Source: Gemmatimonadaceae bacterium
GTDB taxonomy: Bacteria > Gemmatimonadota > Gemmatimonadetes > Gemmatimonadales > Gemmatimonadaceae
Length of the DNA: 33,854 bases
Reading direction: 5' to 3'
Assembly: GCA_025362635.1 (NCBI GenBank)
Contig: JANYFO010000239.1
Location: 1 to 33,854 of the forward strand
This document shows, in pieces, positions 8,261-14,917 of this stretch. The notes below the pieces were generated by a model, which had not been told where the DNA came from, ran no database searches, and worked only from the letters and a program-made list of their open reading frames with translations. Positions within the stretch are counted from its first letter, which is position 1; every line of letters begins with the position of its first letter. The position numbers were made by a program, and so were the translations under genes.

Positions 8261-8307
8261 TTGACAGCAGCTGAATGCAAAATTATGCATTCAGTGTGCA
8301 TAATATT
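8261..8307 (+). promoter_or_regulatory. argC promoter and ArgR operator in the argR-argC divergent region
   Basis: TTGACA at 8261-8266 is followed after 17 bases by TATGCA at 8284-8289, a plausible -35/-10 pair for argC. The same bases contain the near-perfect palindrome CTGAATGCAAAATTATGCAT...TCAG (8271-8294) and the second palindrome TATGCA-N7-TGCATA (8284-8302). Repressor bound here would cover the argC promoter. A CATAAT on the minus strand (8282-8287) could serve argR. Confidence 0.8.
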
Positions 8308-9297
8308 CCAGTCGGGGTCCTTGGCGCCAGCGGCTACGCTGGACGCGAGCTATGTCGTCTGATTGCTGATCACTCTCAGCTTTCGCTCGCCTTTGCCACC
8401 GCCAACGCGCAGCGTGGGACAACGCTACGCGTACGCACAGCTGGGCGCAGCCACGACATTCCTTTGGTTGGTGTCGACGAGATTGATCTCGCCTCTGCGC
8501 AGCTGGTTTTTGCTGCGCTGCCGCACGGAGCGTCGGCCGAGTGGGTGGCGAAGGCATTGGCGGCCGGGGCGCGCGTGGTGGACTTGTCGAGCGACCTGCG
8601 CCCCGGTTACGGCGGCGGCGGACACGCGCTGCCCGATGGCGTGCCGACAGATGCTCCGTACGGGCTGACCGAACTGTTTCGTGATGACATTCGCGGTGCG
8701 CGCGTGGTCGCGAATCCCGGCTGTTACGCGACGAGTGTGCTGTTGGCGCTGGCGCCGTTGGCGCGGTCCGGATTGATCGCGCCCGGGGCGACCGTGACGA
8801 TTTCGGCCGCGAGCGGAGTTAGCGGTGCCGGTGCCTCGCCCAAATTGGAACTGCTTTTCGCGGAAGTCACAGAAAATTTCCGTGCATACAGCGTGGGCAA
8901 TGCGCATCGACATCTGCACGAGATGCGAGCGCTCATGCAACACCTTGGCGCTGATTGCGACTTGCTATTCACGCCGCATTTGCTGCCCGTTGATCGCGGC
9001 ATTCTGGCGACGATTACGGTGCCGCTCACCCACGCGCTTGACGATGCAATGGCGCCGTATCGGGCACTGTACGCTACCGAACCGTTCATCGAGTTGACGG
9101 ATTCGTTGCCGTCGCTCACTGATGTAGCCCATCGAAATGTGGCGCGCATTAGCGCGTGCGTTCCGGCGGGGCTGCGTGCGCCAACGTTGTTAGCGTTTTG
9201 CGCGATCGACAATCTGCAAAAAGGCGCTGCTGGCCAAGCCATTCAGAACGCCAACCTCATGCTCGGCCTAAATGAAACGGCGGGGCTAATCGCGTGA
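8296..9297 (+). CDS. argC: N-acetyl-gamma-glutamyl-phosphate reductase
   Basis: ArgC reduces N-acetylglutamyl phosphate to the semialdehyde with NADPH. The NADP-binding VGVLGASGYAG is at the very N-terminus, VANPGCYATS holds the catalytic Cys, and GNAHRHLHEM and FTPHLLPVDRG are typical of the substrate domain. The length (333 residues) is usual. The track's ATG at 8275 lies inside the operator and upstream of the predicted transcription start. The in-frame GTG at 8296 is the only other start before the conserved IPVGVLGA, so I use it; neither has a Shine-Dalgarno. argB follows with a GTGA overlap. Confidence 0.93.
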   Translation: MHNIPVGVLGASGYAGRELCRLIADHSQLSLAFATANAQRGTTLRVRTAGRSHDIPLVGVDEIDLASAQLVFAALPHGASAEWVAKALAAGARVVDLSSDLRPGYGGGGHALPDGVPTDAPYGLTELFRDDIRGARVVANPGCYATSVLLALAPLARSGLIAPGATVTISAASGVSGAGASPKLELLFAEVTENFRAYSVGNAHRHLHEMRALMQHLGADCDLLFTPHLLPVDRGILATITVPLTHALDDAMAPYRALYATEPFIELTDSLPSLTDVAHRNVARISACVPAGLRAPTLLAFCAIDNLQKGAAGQAIQNANLMLGLNETAGLIA

Positions 9298-10082
9298 ACG
9301 TGTCCACGTTCAGACCAATTGTGGTGAAGCTGGGCGGTCGCACGCAGTCCGATCCAGCGCTGCCTGCGGCACTCGTCGCGTTGTCTCGTGCAACGCGTGG
9401 CGGCGTCGTGATTGTGCATGGCGGCGGCGATCAGATCAGCCAGTTGCAACGAATGCGCGGCGAAGAACCACGCTTTGTTGGCGGACGTCGGGTGACCACG
9501 GATACCGCGCTTGAACTTGTGCGCATGGTGTTGTCCGGGCTGGCGAACAAACAGTTGGTGTCAGCGCTTACCGCAGCGGGTGCGTCAGCCGTTGGTATCT
9601 CCGGCGAAGACGCGTCGATGGTGCGTGCGACACCCATTGATCGCGCAATGTTTGGACATTCCGGGTTGCCCGCGTCGGTCGATACGCGCCTGATCACGGT
9701 GCTTCTCGCCGGGGGATTTTTGCCGGTCATCTCCCCAGTGGCCACACACGCCGATGCGACCATCGGCGGTGCGCTTAACGTGAATGGCGATGACGCCGCC
9801 GCCGCAATCGCCGCGGCGCTCGGTGCGGCCGAGCTGTTTTTGCTCGCCGATGTCGCGGGTGTGCTTGATGCCGACAGGCAGCGCATCGACATGCTCACTC
9901 TCGACGACGCGCACGCGCTCGTGGCGGCCGGAGTGGCGGGTGGTGGTATGGCCGCGAAGCTCGATGCCTGTGCTGCCGCCCTCGCTGGTGGCGTGCATCG
10001 CGTGCGCATCGGTGATCTCGCGGCGCTCACCGATCCGAACGCCGGAACCACCGTTGTTGCGCCGCTGTCGATTTCTGTTTGA
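9294..10082 (+). CDS. argB: Acetylglutamate kinase
   Basis: ArgB phosphorylates N-acetylglutamate, the second step of arginine synthesis. The 262-residue amino-acid-kinase fold has VVKLGGR at the N-terminus, the glycine-rich VHGGGDQI, GRRVTTD for substrate binding, and LNVNGDDAAAAIA plus GGGMAAKL for ATP binding. The short length resembles the E. coli type, without the N-terminal helix that mediates hexamer formation and arginine inhibition. Feedback control by arginine is therefore less likely, leaving ArgR as the visible control. The GTG start overlaps the argC stop by 4 bases, indicating translational coupling. Confidence 0.95.
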   Translation: MNVSTFRPIVVKLGGRTQSDPALPAALVALSRATRGGVVIVHGGGDQISQLQRMRGEEPRFVGGRRVTTDTALELVRMVLSGLANKQLVSALTAAGASAVGISGEDASMVRATPIDRAMFGHSGLPASVDTRLITVLLAGGFLPVISPVATHADATIGGALNVNGDDAAAAIAAALGAAELFLLADVAGVLDADRQRIDMLTLDDAHALVAAGVAGGGMAAKLDACAAALAGGVHRVRIGDLAALTDPNAGTTVVAPLSISV

Positions 10083-10109
10083 TCTCCATTTTATCAAGAC
10101 GCTTCTATT

Positions 10110-11357
10110 ATGACTCCGTCAACCATGTCCATGCCCGTCATTCCCACGGCGTTTGTTCCGCCCGCTGCCGTTGCGCCGACCCTGTCCGTAACGTCGCTAC
10201 CGGCGATTGTCGGCACGTATAAACGGCAAGCGCCGGTGTTTGTGCGCGGTGAGGGCGTGTACATGTATGACGAGCACGGCGCGCGCTACCTCGACTTCGT
10301 GGCGGGAATCGCCGTGAATGCCCTTGGTCACGCGGACGCGGGCGTGCTACAGGCGATGCAAGAAGCAATGGCGACAGGATTGATACACACGTCAAACCTG
10401 TATCGCACCGAGCCTGGCGAGACGCTGGCGCAATGGTTTGTTGATCACTCGTTTGCGTCGAGTGTTTTTTTCGCGAACTCGGGCGCCGAGGCCAACGAGG
10501 GTGCGTTTAAGTTTGCGCGGCGTTGGGCGCGCACCACCAATCATCAGGCGAAGCACGAGATCATCGCGCTGCGCGGTGCGTTTCACGGCCGCATGCCAGG
10601 AACGCTCGCGGCCACGGATCGGCCGTCGTATCGCTTGCCATTTCGACCGTTGATGGGCGGTGTGCGCATTGTCGAGCGTGATTTGGAGGAGCTGAAAGTG
10701 GTGCTTGATACGGAAACGGCTGCTGCGGTTATTGTCGAGCCCATTCAGGGTGAAGGTGGTGTGCGCGTTGTCGATCCTGCGTTTTTGCGCGGCCTTCGTG
10801 CGCTGACGCGCGAGCGCAACGTGTTGCTCATTCTCGACGAAATTCAGTGTGGTCTCGGACGGACGGGCTCATTCTTCGCGTACGAGCAGTTGGGCTTTGA
10901 GCCGGACATGCTGACGCTGGCCAAGCCGCTCGCTGCAGGTTTGCCGATGGGTGCAATTCTCGTTAATGAGACCGTTGCACAGTGCATTCAGCCTGGTGAT
11001 CACGGTACGACGTTTGGTGGTGGTCCGTTCATCGCGCATGTCGCCAATCACGTCGTCCAGCGTTTGTCCGATCCCGCGATGCTCGCACACGTGCGTGAGA
11101 CAGGCGCGTGGTTTGGCGAACAGTTACAGGCGATGGCTGATCGCACCGGACGCGTACGCGCCATTCGCGGCACTGGGTTGATGTGGGGGATGGATGTACA
11201 CGAGTCGGCCGCGGCAATTATTCAGCGTTGCTTTAACAACGGGTTGCTGTTGGTCAGCGCTGGTGAACACACGTTGCGCTTCTTACCGCCACTTGTAATC
11301 ACGAAAGACGAATTGTCGCAGGGCCTCGCCATTCTGGAGACGGCACTCGTCGGTTGA
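10110..11357 (+). CDS. argD: Acetylornithine aminotransferase (class III)
   Basis: This PLP enzyme transfers the amino group from glutamate to N-acetylglutamate semialdehyde. Motifs are in order: NSGAEANEGAFKFAR (cofactor phosphate), GAFHGR, VEPIQGEGGV, LILDEIQCGLGRTG (Asp to pyridine N) and TLAKPLAAGLPMGA with the Schiff-base Lys. The length of 415 residues includes a 20-25 residue Pro/Ala-rich N-terminal extension, so a later start (ATG at 10125 or 10131) is possible. It lies 27 bases after argB and completes a compact argCBD unit. Acetylornithine specificity rests on context; related enzymes use succinylornithine or GABA. Confidence 0.92.
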   Translation: MTPSTMSMPVIPTAFVPPAAVAPTLSVTSLPAIVGTYKRQAPVFVRGEGVYMYDEHGARYLDFVAGIAVNALGHADAGVLQAMQEAMATGLIHTSNLYRTEPGETLAQWFVDHSFASSVFFANSGAEANEGAFKFARRWARTTNHQAKHEIIALRGAFHGRMPGTLAATDRPSYRLPFRPLMGGVRIVERDLEELKVVLDTETAAAVIVEPIQGEGGVRVVDPAFLRGLRALTRERNVLLILDEIQCGLGRTGSFFAYEQLGFEPDMLTLAKPLAAGLPMGAILVNETVAQCIQPGDHGTTFGGGPFIAHVANHVVQRLSDPAMLAHVRETGAWFGEQLQAMADRTGRVRAIRGTGLMWGMDVHESAAAIIQRCFNNGLLLVSAGEHTLRFLPPLVITKDELSQGLAILETALVG

Positions 11358-11374
11358 TGGGCAAGGGTGGATGT

Positions 11375-11464
11375 TGGTAGGTGGTAGGTGGTAGGTGGTA
11401 GGTGGTAGGTGGTAGGTAGTAGTTGCAGTTCCCTACTCCCTACTCTCTACTCCCTACTCCCTAG
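11375..11464. repeat. Two back-to-back heptamer tandem arrays (TGGTAGG)n and (CCCTACT)n
   Basis: Six perfect TGGTAGG units (11375-11416) plus a degenerate tail are followed, after a short spacer, by CCCTACT units (11431-11464, four of five near-perfect). The two arrays are roughly complementary, with a mismatch and a wobble per unit, so a transcript could fold into a long imperfect hairpin. The G-rich half could form two-tier G-quadruplexes. The block sits between the argD stop and the paiB remnant. Confidence 0.9.
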
Positions 11465-12116
11465 TTGCTTTGCATCTCCCTCCCCCTTCCGCGAACCCGA
11501 TCCCGCCGTGATGCTCGACTTCATCACAGCGCATCCGTTCGGTGCGCTCGTGACCGGGTCGGCGGAACACGAACTATTCGCGACACATCTACCACTGCTG
11601 CTTGACCGCACACGCGGTGCGCACGGAGTGCTGCAGGGGCACATCGCTCGCGCGAACGTACACCACGGGCGTGTATCGGACGCGTCCCCTGACGCGCTGG
11701 TGTTATTCACCAGTCCCGACGCTTATATCAGCCCGAGTTTTTATCCCACAAAGCAGCGGCATGGCAAAGTGGTGCCGACCTGGAATTACATCGCCGTGCA
11801 TGCGTATGGCCGATTGCGCTTTGTGGATGACCGCGATTTTATGATGCGGCATCTCAACGCGCTTACGGAGCAGCACGAAGAAGGTCGCGCGCACCCGTGG
11901 GCGATGCACGATGCGCCGCAGGATTTTCTTGAGCAGCTCGTGAAGTCCACCGTCGGTCTTGAAATCGAGATTACGAGACTTGAAGGAAAATGGAAGCTGA
12001 GCTAAAATCGATCGTCAGAAGACATTGACGGCGTGATTGATGAACTCGCGCAGTCGCCGTCCGCAACGGAGCGAGACATCGCGGCGCACGTGCGCACGCA
12101 TCGTCCGCAACGATAG
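11409..12116 (+). pseudogene. Decayed PaiB-like FMN-binding protein (start lost, premature stop)
   Basis: The frame encodes a PaiB / FMN-binding negative regulator family protein: SPFREPDPAVMLDFI, HLPLLLDRTRGAHG, FYPTKQRHGKVVPTWNY and LEGKWKLS. PaiB proteins are FMN-binding split-barrel proteins linked to protease and sporulation control in Bacillus. Two defects show. First, the usual start a few residues before the FRE motif is missing; the frame instead runs back into the heptamer repeat, where the only upstream start is a GTG at 11409. Second, TAA at 12003-12005 interrupts the family's KLSQNR motif where Gln is expected. Reading through gives NRSSEDIDGVIDEL and 33 further residues to a TAG at 12114, matching the expected C-terminus. 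A short functional form remains possible. Confidence 0.7.
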
Positions 12117-12418
12117 ACGTAACTCATCCGCGCGTAAAAACTTTTGCAACATCCCTAGTGTGTTCGCGCGAAATGCACAATATTGCCGTCGCCTTCACGT
12201 GTCTCCGTGAACGGTGCGGGAACGAGACACGGCGACGTACGCGTGTTGGTAGCCGAGAATGTGTCGGCTCCGTGTGGCTCGCTCATCGGCGGTGTAGCAC
12301 CTGTCCTAGCGCGTCGATCCGGCGGCGCGCACGAGACCGGACAGGTGCCGCCGATTGAGTTTGTCCCACGCGTGTCACGTATCAAACAAAGTTGTCGCGG
12401 CGCGCTATTTTTGATTGC
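12117..12418. other. Gene-free stretch with three successive hairpins
   Basis: I find no convincing gene in these 302 bases; ORFs in both directions look unlike any known protein. Three inverted repeats follow one another. Hairpin 1 (12188-12236) has GTCGC, a 5-base bulge, then CGTGTCTC paired with GAGACACG and GCGAC. Hairpin 2 is AGCCGA/TCGGCT (12251-12269). Hairpin 3 (12285-12355) has ATCGGCG, a 5-base bulge, then GCACCTGTCC paired with GGACAGGTGC and CGCCGAT. If transcribed with the downstream phosphatase this would be a structured 5' leader. Confidence 0.6.
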
Positions 12419-14062
12419 ATGTCCATTTTCTTTGTGGTTCGCGCCACTCAGGCTGCTGCGTCCGCCGTTGCGTCGACGCTGATTGTATGCGCACTCGTCG
12501 CAACGCCGGTCATCGCGCAGTCGGCGAAACCAACGCTCCCGCCCACGTTGCTCGTACAGATCACCGTCGATCAACTGCGTCCCGACTACTTCGACCGCTT
12601 CGCTCCGCAACTCACCGGTGGCCTTGGTCGACTCATGCGTCAGGGCGCACGATTCACAAATGCATTTCATGATCACGCCACGACGGAAACGGCACCTGGT
12701 CATGCAACCCTGTGGTCGGGACGTTTTCCTTCGCACACGGGTGTTGTGCTCAACGAGATCGGAGTGGCGGACCCGCAGTCGCCGTTGTTATTCGGCCGTG
12801 GCGGCGGTGCGTCGCCGTATCGCTTCCGAGGCTCCGCATTGTTTGACTGGGTGCGCACGAGCGATCAATTCAGTCGCGCCTTATCGGTCTCGCGGAAAGA
12901 TCGCGGTGCCATTCTGCCGCTCGGCCGCGCGAAGCAAGAGGTGTTTTGGTATTCGTTGGACGGACGGTTTACCACCAGTCACTACTACGCTGACACGCTG
13001 CCGAGCTGGGTGCAGCGCTTCAACGCGACCAACTTCACGGCCAAATATTTAGGCACGCAATGGAATACACTGCTGCCGGCAGTGGACTATCCCGAGCGCG
13101 ACAGCGTTGCCATTGAAGGCCAAGGAAAAGATTTTACGTTTCCACACACCCTTTCGGCTGACCAACGCACGGGCACATTTGACTTCACGGAGTTTCCGTG
13201 GATGGATGACGTGACGGTAGATCTGGCACTGGCCGGCGTAACTGCGATGGAGTTGGGCAAAGGGCCAACCATTGATGTGCTGGCGGTGTCCTTATCCACC
13301 ACGGACGCCGTCGGACATCGCTACGGTCCAGACTCACGCGAGCTGCACGATCAGGTATTGCGCGTGGATCGGGCGTTAGGTCGACTCATTGATTCGTTGT
13401 ACAAATTGCGTGACTCCACCCGCGTTGTTTTCGCACTCAGTGCAGACCATGGAGTAGCCCCATTTCCCGAATTGCATTTTTCGGGCACTGATCCTGACCG
13501 TGGGCGTGTAGACCCGCGTCCCGTGATCGATTCGGCGCGGAGTGCACTGGCCGCGCGCGGTGTAGAAGGCGATGCCCTGTTGTTGCAGTCCGGCATCATC
13601 TCGCTGGACCGCGCGCGGCTGGCTGTGCGTGGGATAAATGCTGATTCGGTTGTGGAATCTGTCCGTCGAGCGATGTTGCGACGCCACGGTGTGCTACGTG
13701 TGGATCGCGTTCCGCAGCTGGCCGCCGCCGCCGCGCGCGGTGACAAGATTGCGCGACGTTGGCTGCATTCGGTGCCGCCCGATCTGCATGCGGTGCTCAC
13801 GGTCACATTGGAGCCGTACTTTTATTGGTACACCACGCGGTATGCGACGCACGGTACACCGCACGACTACGACGCGCACATTCCGATGCTGTTTATGGGG
13901 CCGATGTTTGTACCGGGCACGTATGCAGTGCCGGTGCGCTCGGTCGACATTGCGCCGACGTTAGCGGCAGCCATTGGCATTGAGCCCACCGAACCCGTTG
14001 ACGGTCGCGTGCTCACGGAAGCGCTGCGCAGCAAATCGCGCAAGAAGACGTTCAAACCCTGA
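12419..14062 (+). CDS. PafA-type alkaline phosphatase superfamily enzyme, exported
   Basis: The 547-residue protein has a signal peptide (ending VATPVIAQS) and the alkaline phosphatase superfamily fold. The Thr nucleophile is in TETAPGHATLWSG. Asn lies 21 residues later in VVLNE, as for Thr79/Asn100 of Elizabethkingia PafA, and SRKDRGAI supplies the Lys-x-Arg pair (162/164 in PafA). Zinc ligands are likely in TVDQLRPDYF, TTDAVGHRYG, SADHGVAPF and THGTPHDYD. Having Asn and Lys-x-Arg favours a phosphate monoesterase over an NPP-type diesterase. PafA enzymes act in the periplasm and release phosphate from many esters. I chose the ATG at 12419, which begins a compact signal peptide, over the track's 12392. 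The upstream 300 bases are structured. Confidence 0.88.
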   Translation: MSIFFVVRATQAAASAVASTLIVCALVATPVIAQSAKPTLPPTLLVQITVDQLRPDYFDRFAPQLTGGLGRLMRQGARFTNAFHDHATTETAPGHATLWSGRFPSHTGVVLNEIGVADPQSPLLFGRGGGASPYRFRGSALFDWVRTSDQFSRALSVSRKDRGAILPLGRAKQEVFWYSLDGRFTTSHYYADTLPSWVQRFNATNFTAKYLGTQWNTLLPAVDYPERDSVAIEGQGKDFTFPHTLSADQRTGTFDFTEFPWMDDVTVDLALAGVTAMELGKGPTIDVLAVSLSTTDAVGHRYGPDSRELHDQVLRVDRALGRLIDSLYKLRDSTRVVFALSADHGVAPFPELHFSGTDPDRGRVDPRPVIDSARSALAARGVEGDALLLQSGIISLDRARLAVRGINADSVVESVRRAMLRRHGVLRVDRVPQLAAAAARGDKIARRWLHSVPPDLHAVLTVTLEPYFYWYTTRYATHGTPHDYDAHIPMLFMGPMFVPGTYAVPVRSVDIAPTLAAAIGIEPTEPVDGRVLTEALRSKSRKKTFKP

Positions 14063-14095
14063 CGCATCAGCGTCGTGCGTGTGCATACTTCAGAT

Positions 14096-14716
14096 ATGAG
14101 TGTGCATGATGACAAATCACCGTCCCACTTGCATCGTGCCTTCGACGAACTGCGCTTCGGTTCGTCGCGCACGTTGAATTTGCGCGCCTTACAACCCACA
14201 GCCATGCAAGCAACAGACCTTGCCGAGCGTTGGTTGCGCTTCCAGCAGGTGCAAGGAGCAAGCGAGGCGTTGGTAATTACTGGTCGTGGCAATCGGAGCA
14301 TTGAAGGCATCTCGCCGGTGCGCGAGGCGATTGTAAAGCTTCTGCCGTCGTTGCGACGTCGCAATGTGCTCAGCGCGTTTGCCGAGCACACCCCGGGCTC
14401 ATTTACGGTGACCTTTGCATCGGTGCGGGCGCTGTTTGAAGCGCCAAAACGTCGTCGCGAAAAAACGTCGCCGGAAAGGCCGATCACTCCGACATCGCTT
14501 GCAGCGCTCGACGAGCAGACGCGCTTCGCACTGCAAGATGTTGCGGTGGCCATGCTCGCGTCGCTAGGCGTACATGCACCCTCGCGCGAGATGATTGAGG
14601 AGGAGATGTGTCGGCAGTTTGCGCAGATTAGCGCGGCGTTGCCGCCGGGCCCGGATAAGGAGGCGCTGTTGCAGCAGGCTGCGCAGCGGGCGTTGGAGGA
14701 GTTTGAGCTGGGGTGA
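14096..14716 (+). CDS. Smr-domain-like protein
   Basis: The 206-residue protein has an Smr-like domain in its N-terminal half (about residues 20-115). It includes LNLRALQPTAMQATDLAERWL and the nucleic-acid-binding loop ITGRGNRSIEG...SPVREAI, which fits the (T/H)GxGxxS-xLR pattern. Smr domains (MutS2 C-terminus, stand-alone Smr) are nicking nucleases or RNA/ribosome-acting domains. The usual LDLHG motif is replaced by LNLRA, so nuclease activity is doubtful. The C-terminal half is helical and acidic with no recognised domain. The ATG at 14096 is preferred to the track's 14075 because it is the first ATG. It follows the phosphatase by 33 bases. Confidence 0.7.
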   Translation: MSVHDDKSPSHLHRAFDELRFGSSRTLNLRALQPTAMQATDLAERWLRFQQVQGASEALVITGRGNRSIEGISPVREAIVKLLPSLRRRNVLSAFAEHTPGSFTVTFASVRALFEAPKRRREKTSPERPITPTSLAALDEQTRFALQDVAVAMLASLGVHAPSREMIEEEMCRQFAQISAALPPGPDKEALLQQAAQRALEEFELG

Positions 14717-14917
14717 GGGGTGCCGAACGCGTTAAAAATGTTTGGGCGCATTTCTTAGTTACCGTGATGAAGGCGAAGCAAGAAAACGCACATTCTAGCA
14801 AGCGAACAAAAGGTGACACGCCCTTGCCTAACGCACTGCTAGTCGGCAGCGTCCGCAGACCAGTACTGCTTCCGCGCGACTCACCATCACGCGCCCGTCT
14901 CTCATCGCCCGTCGATC

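Noticed and set aside
11375-11464. CRISPR array
   Set aside because: Seven-base contiguous repeats with no spacers and no cas genes; it is a simple tandem repeat.
12117-12418. Known riboswitch
   Set aside because: I compared by eye with TPP, SAM, cobalamin and cyclic-di-GMP consensus elements and found no match; recorded only as an unnamed structured region.
12183-12482. 99-residue plus-strand ORF in the gene-free stretch
   Set aside because: It overlaps the phosphatase start in another frame, has no ribosome site, and matches no family I know. The hairpins better explain the conserved-looking pattern, though a small protein cannot be fully excluded.
12155-12736. 193-residue minus-strand ORF over the phosphatase leader and N-terminus
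   Set aside because: No recognisable protein features, and half of it is antisense to the signal peptide and active-site region of the phosphatase.
13867-14751. 294-residue minus-strand ORF
   Set aside because: It is antisense to the phosphatase end and the Smr gene, both of which have clear motifs; its Ser/Arg/Cys-rich composition is typical of a shadow.
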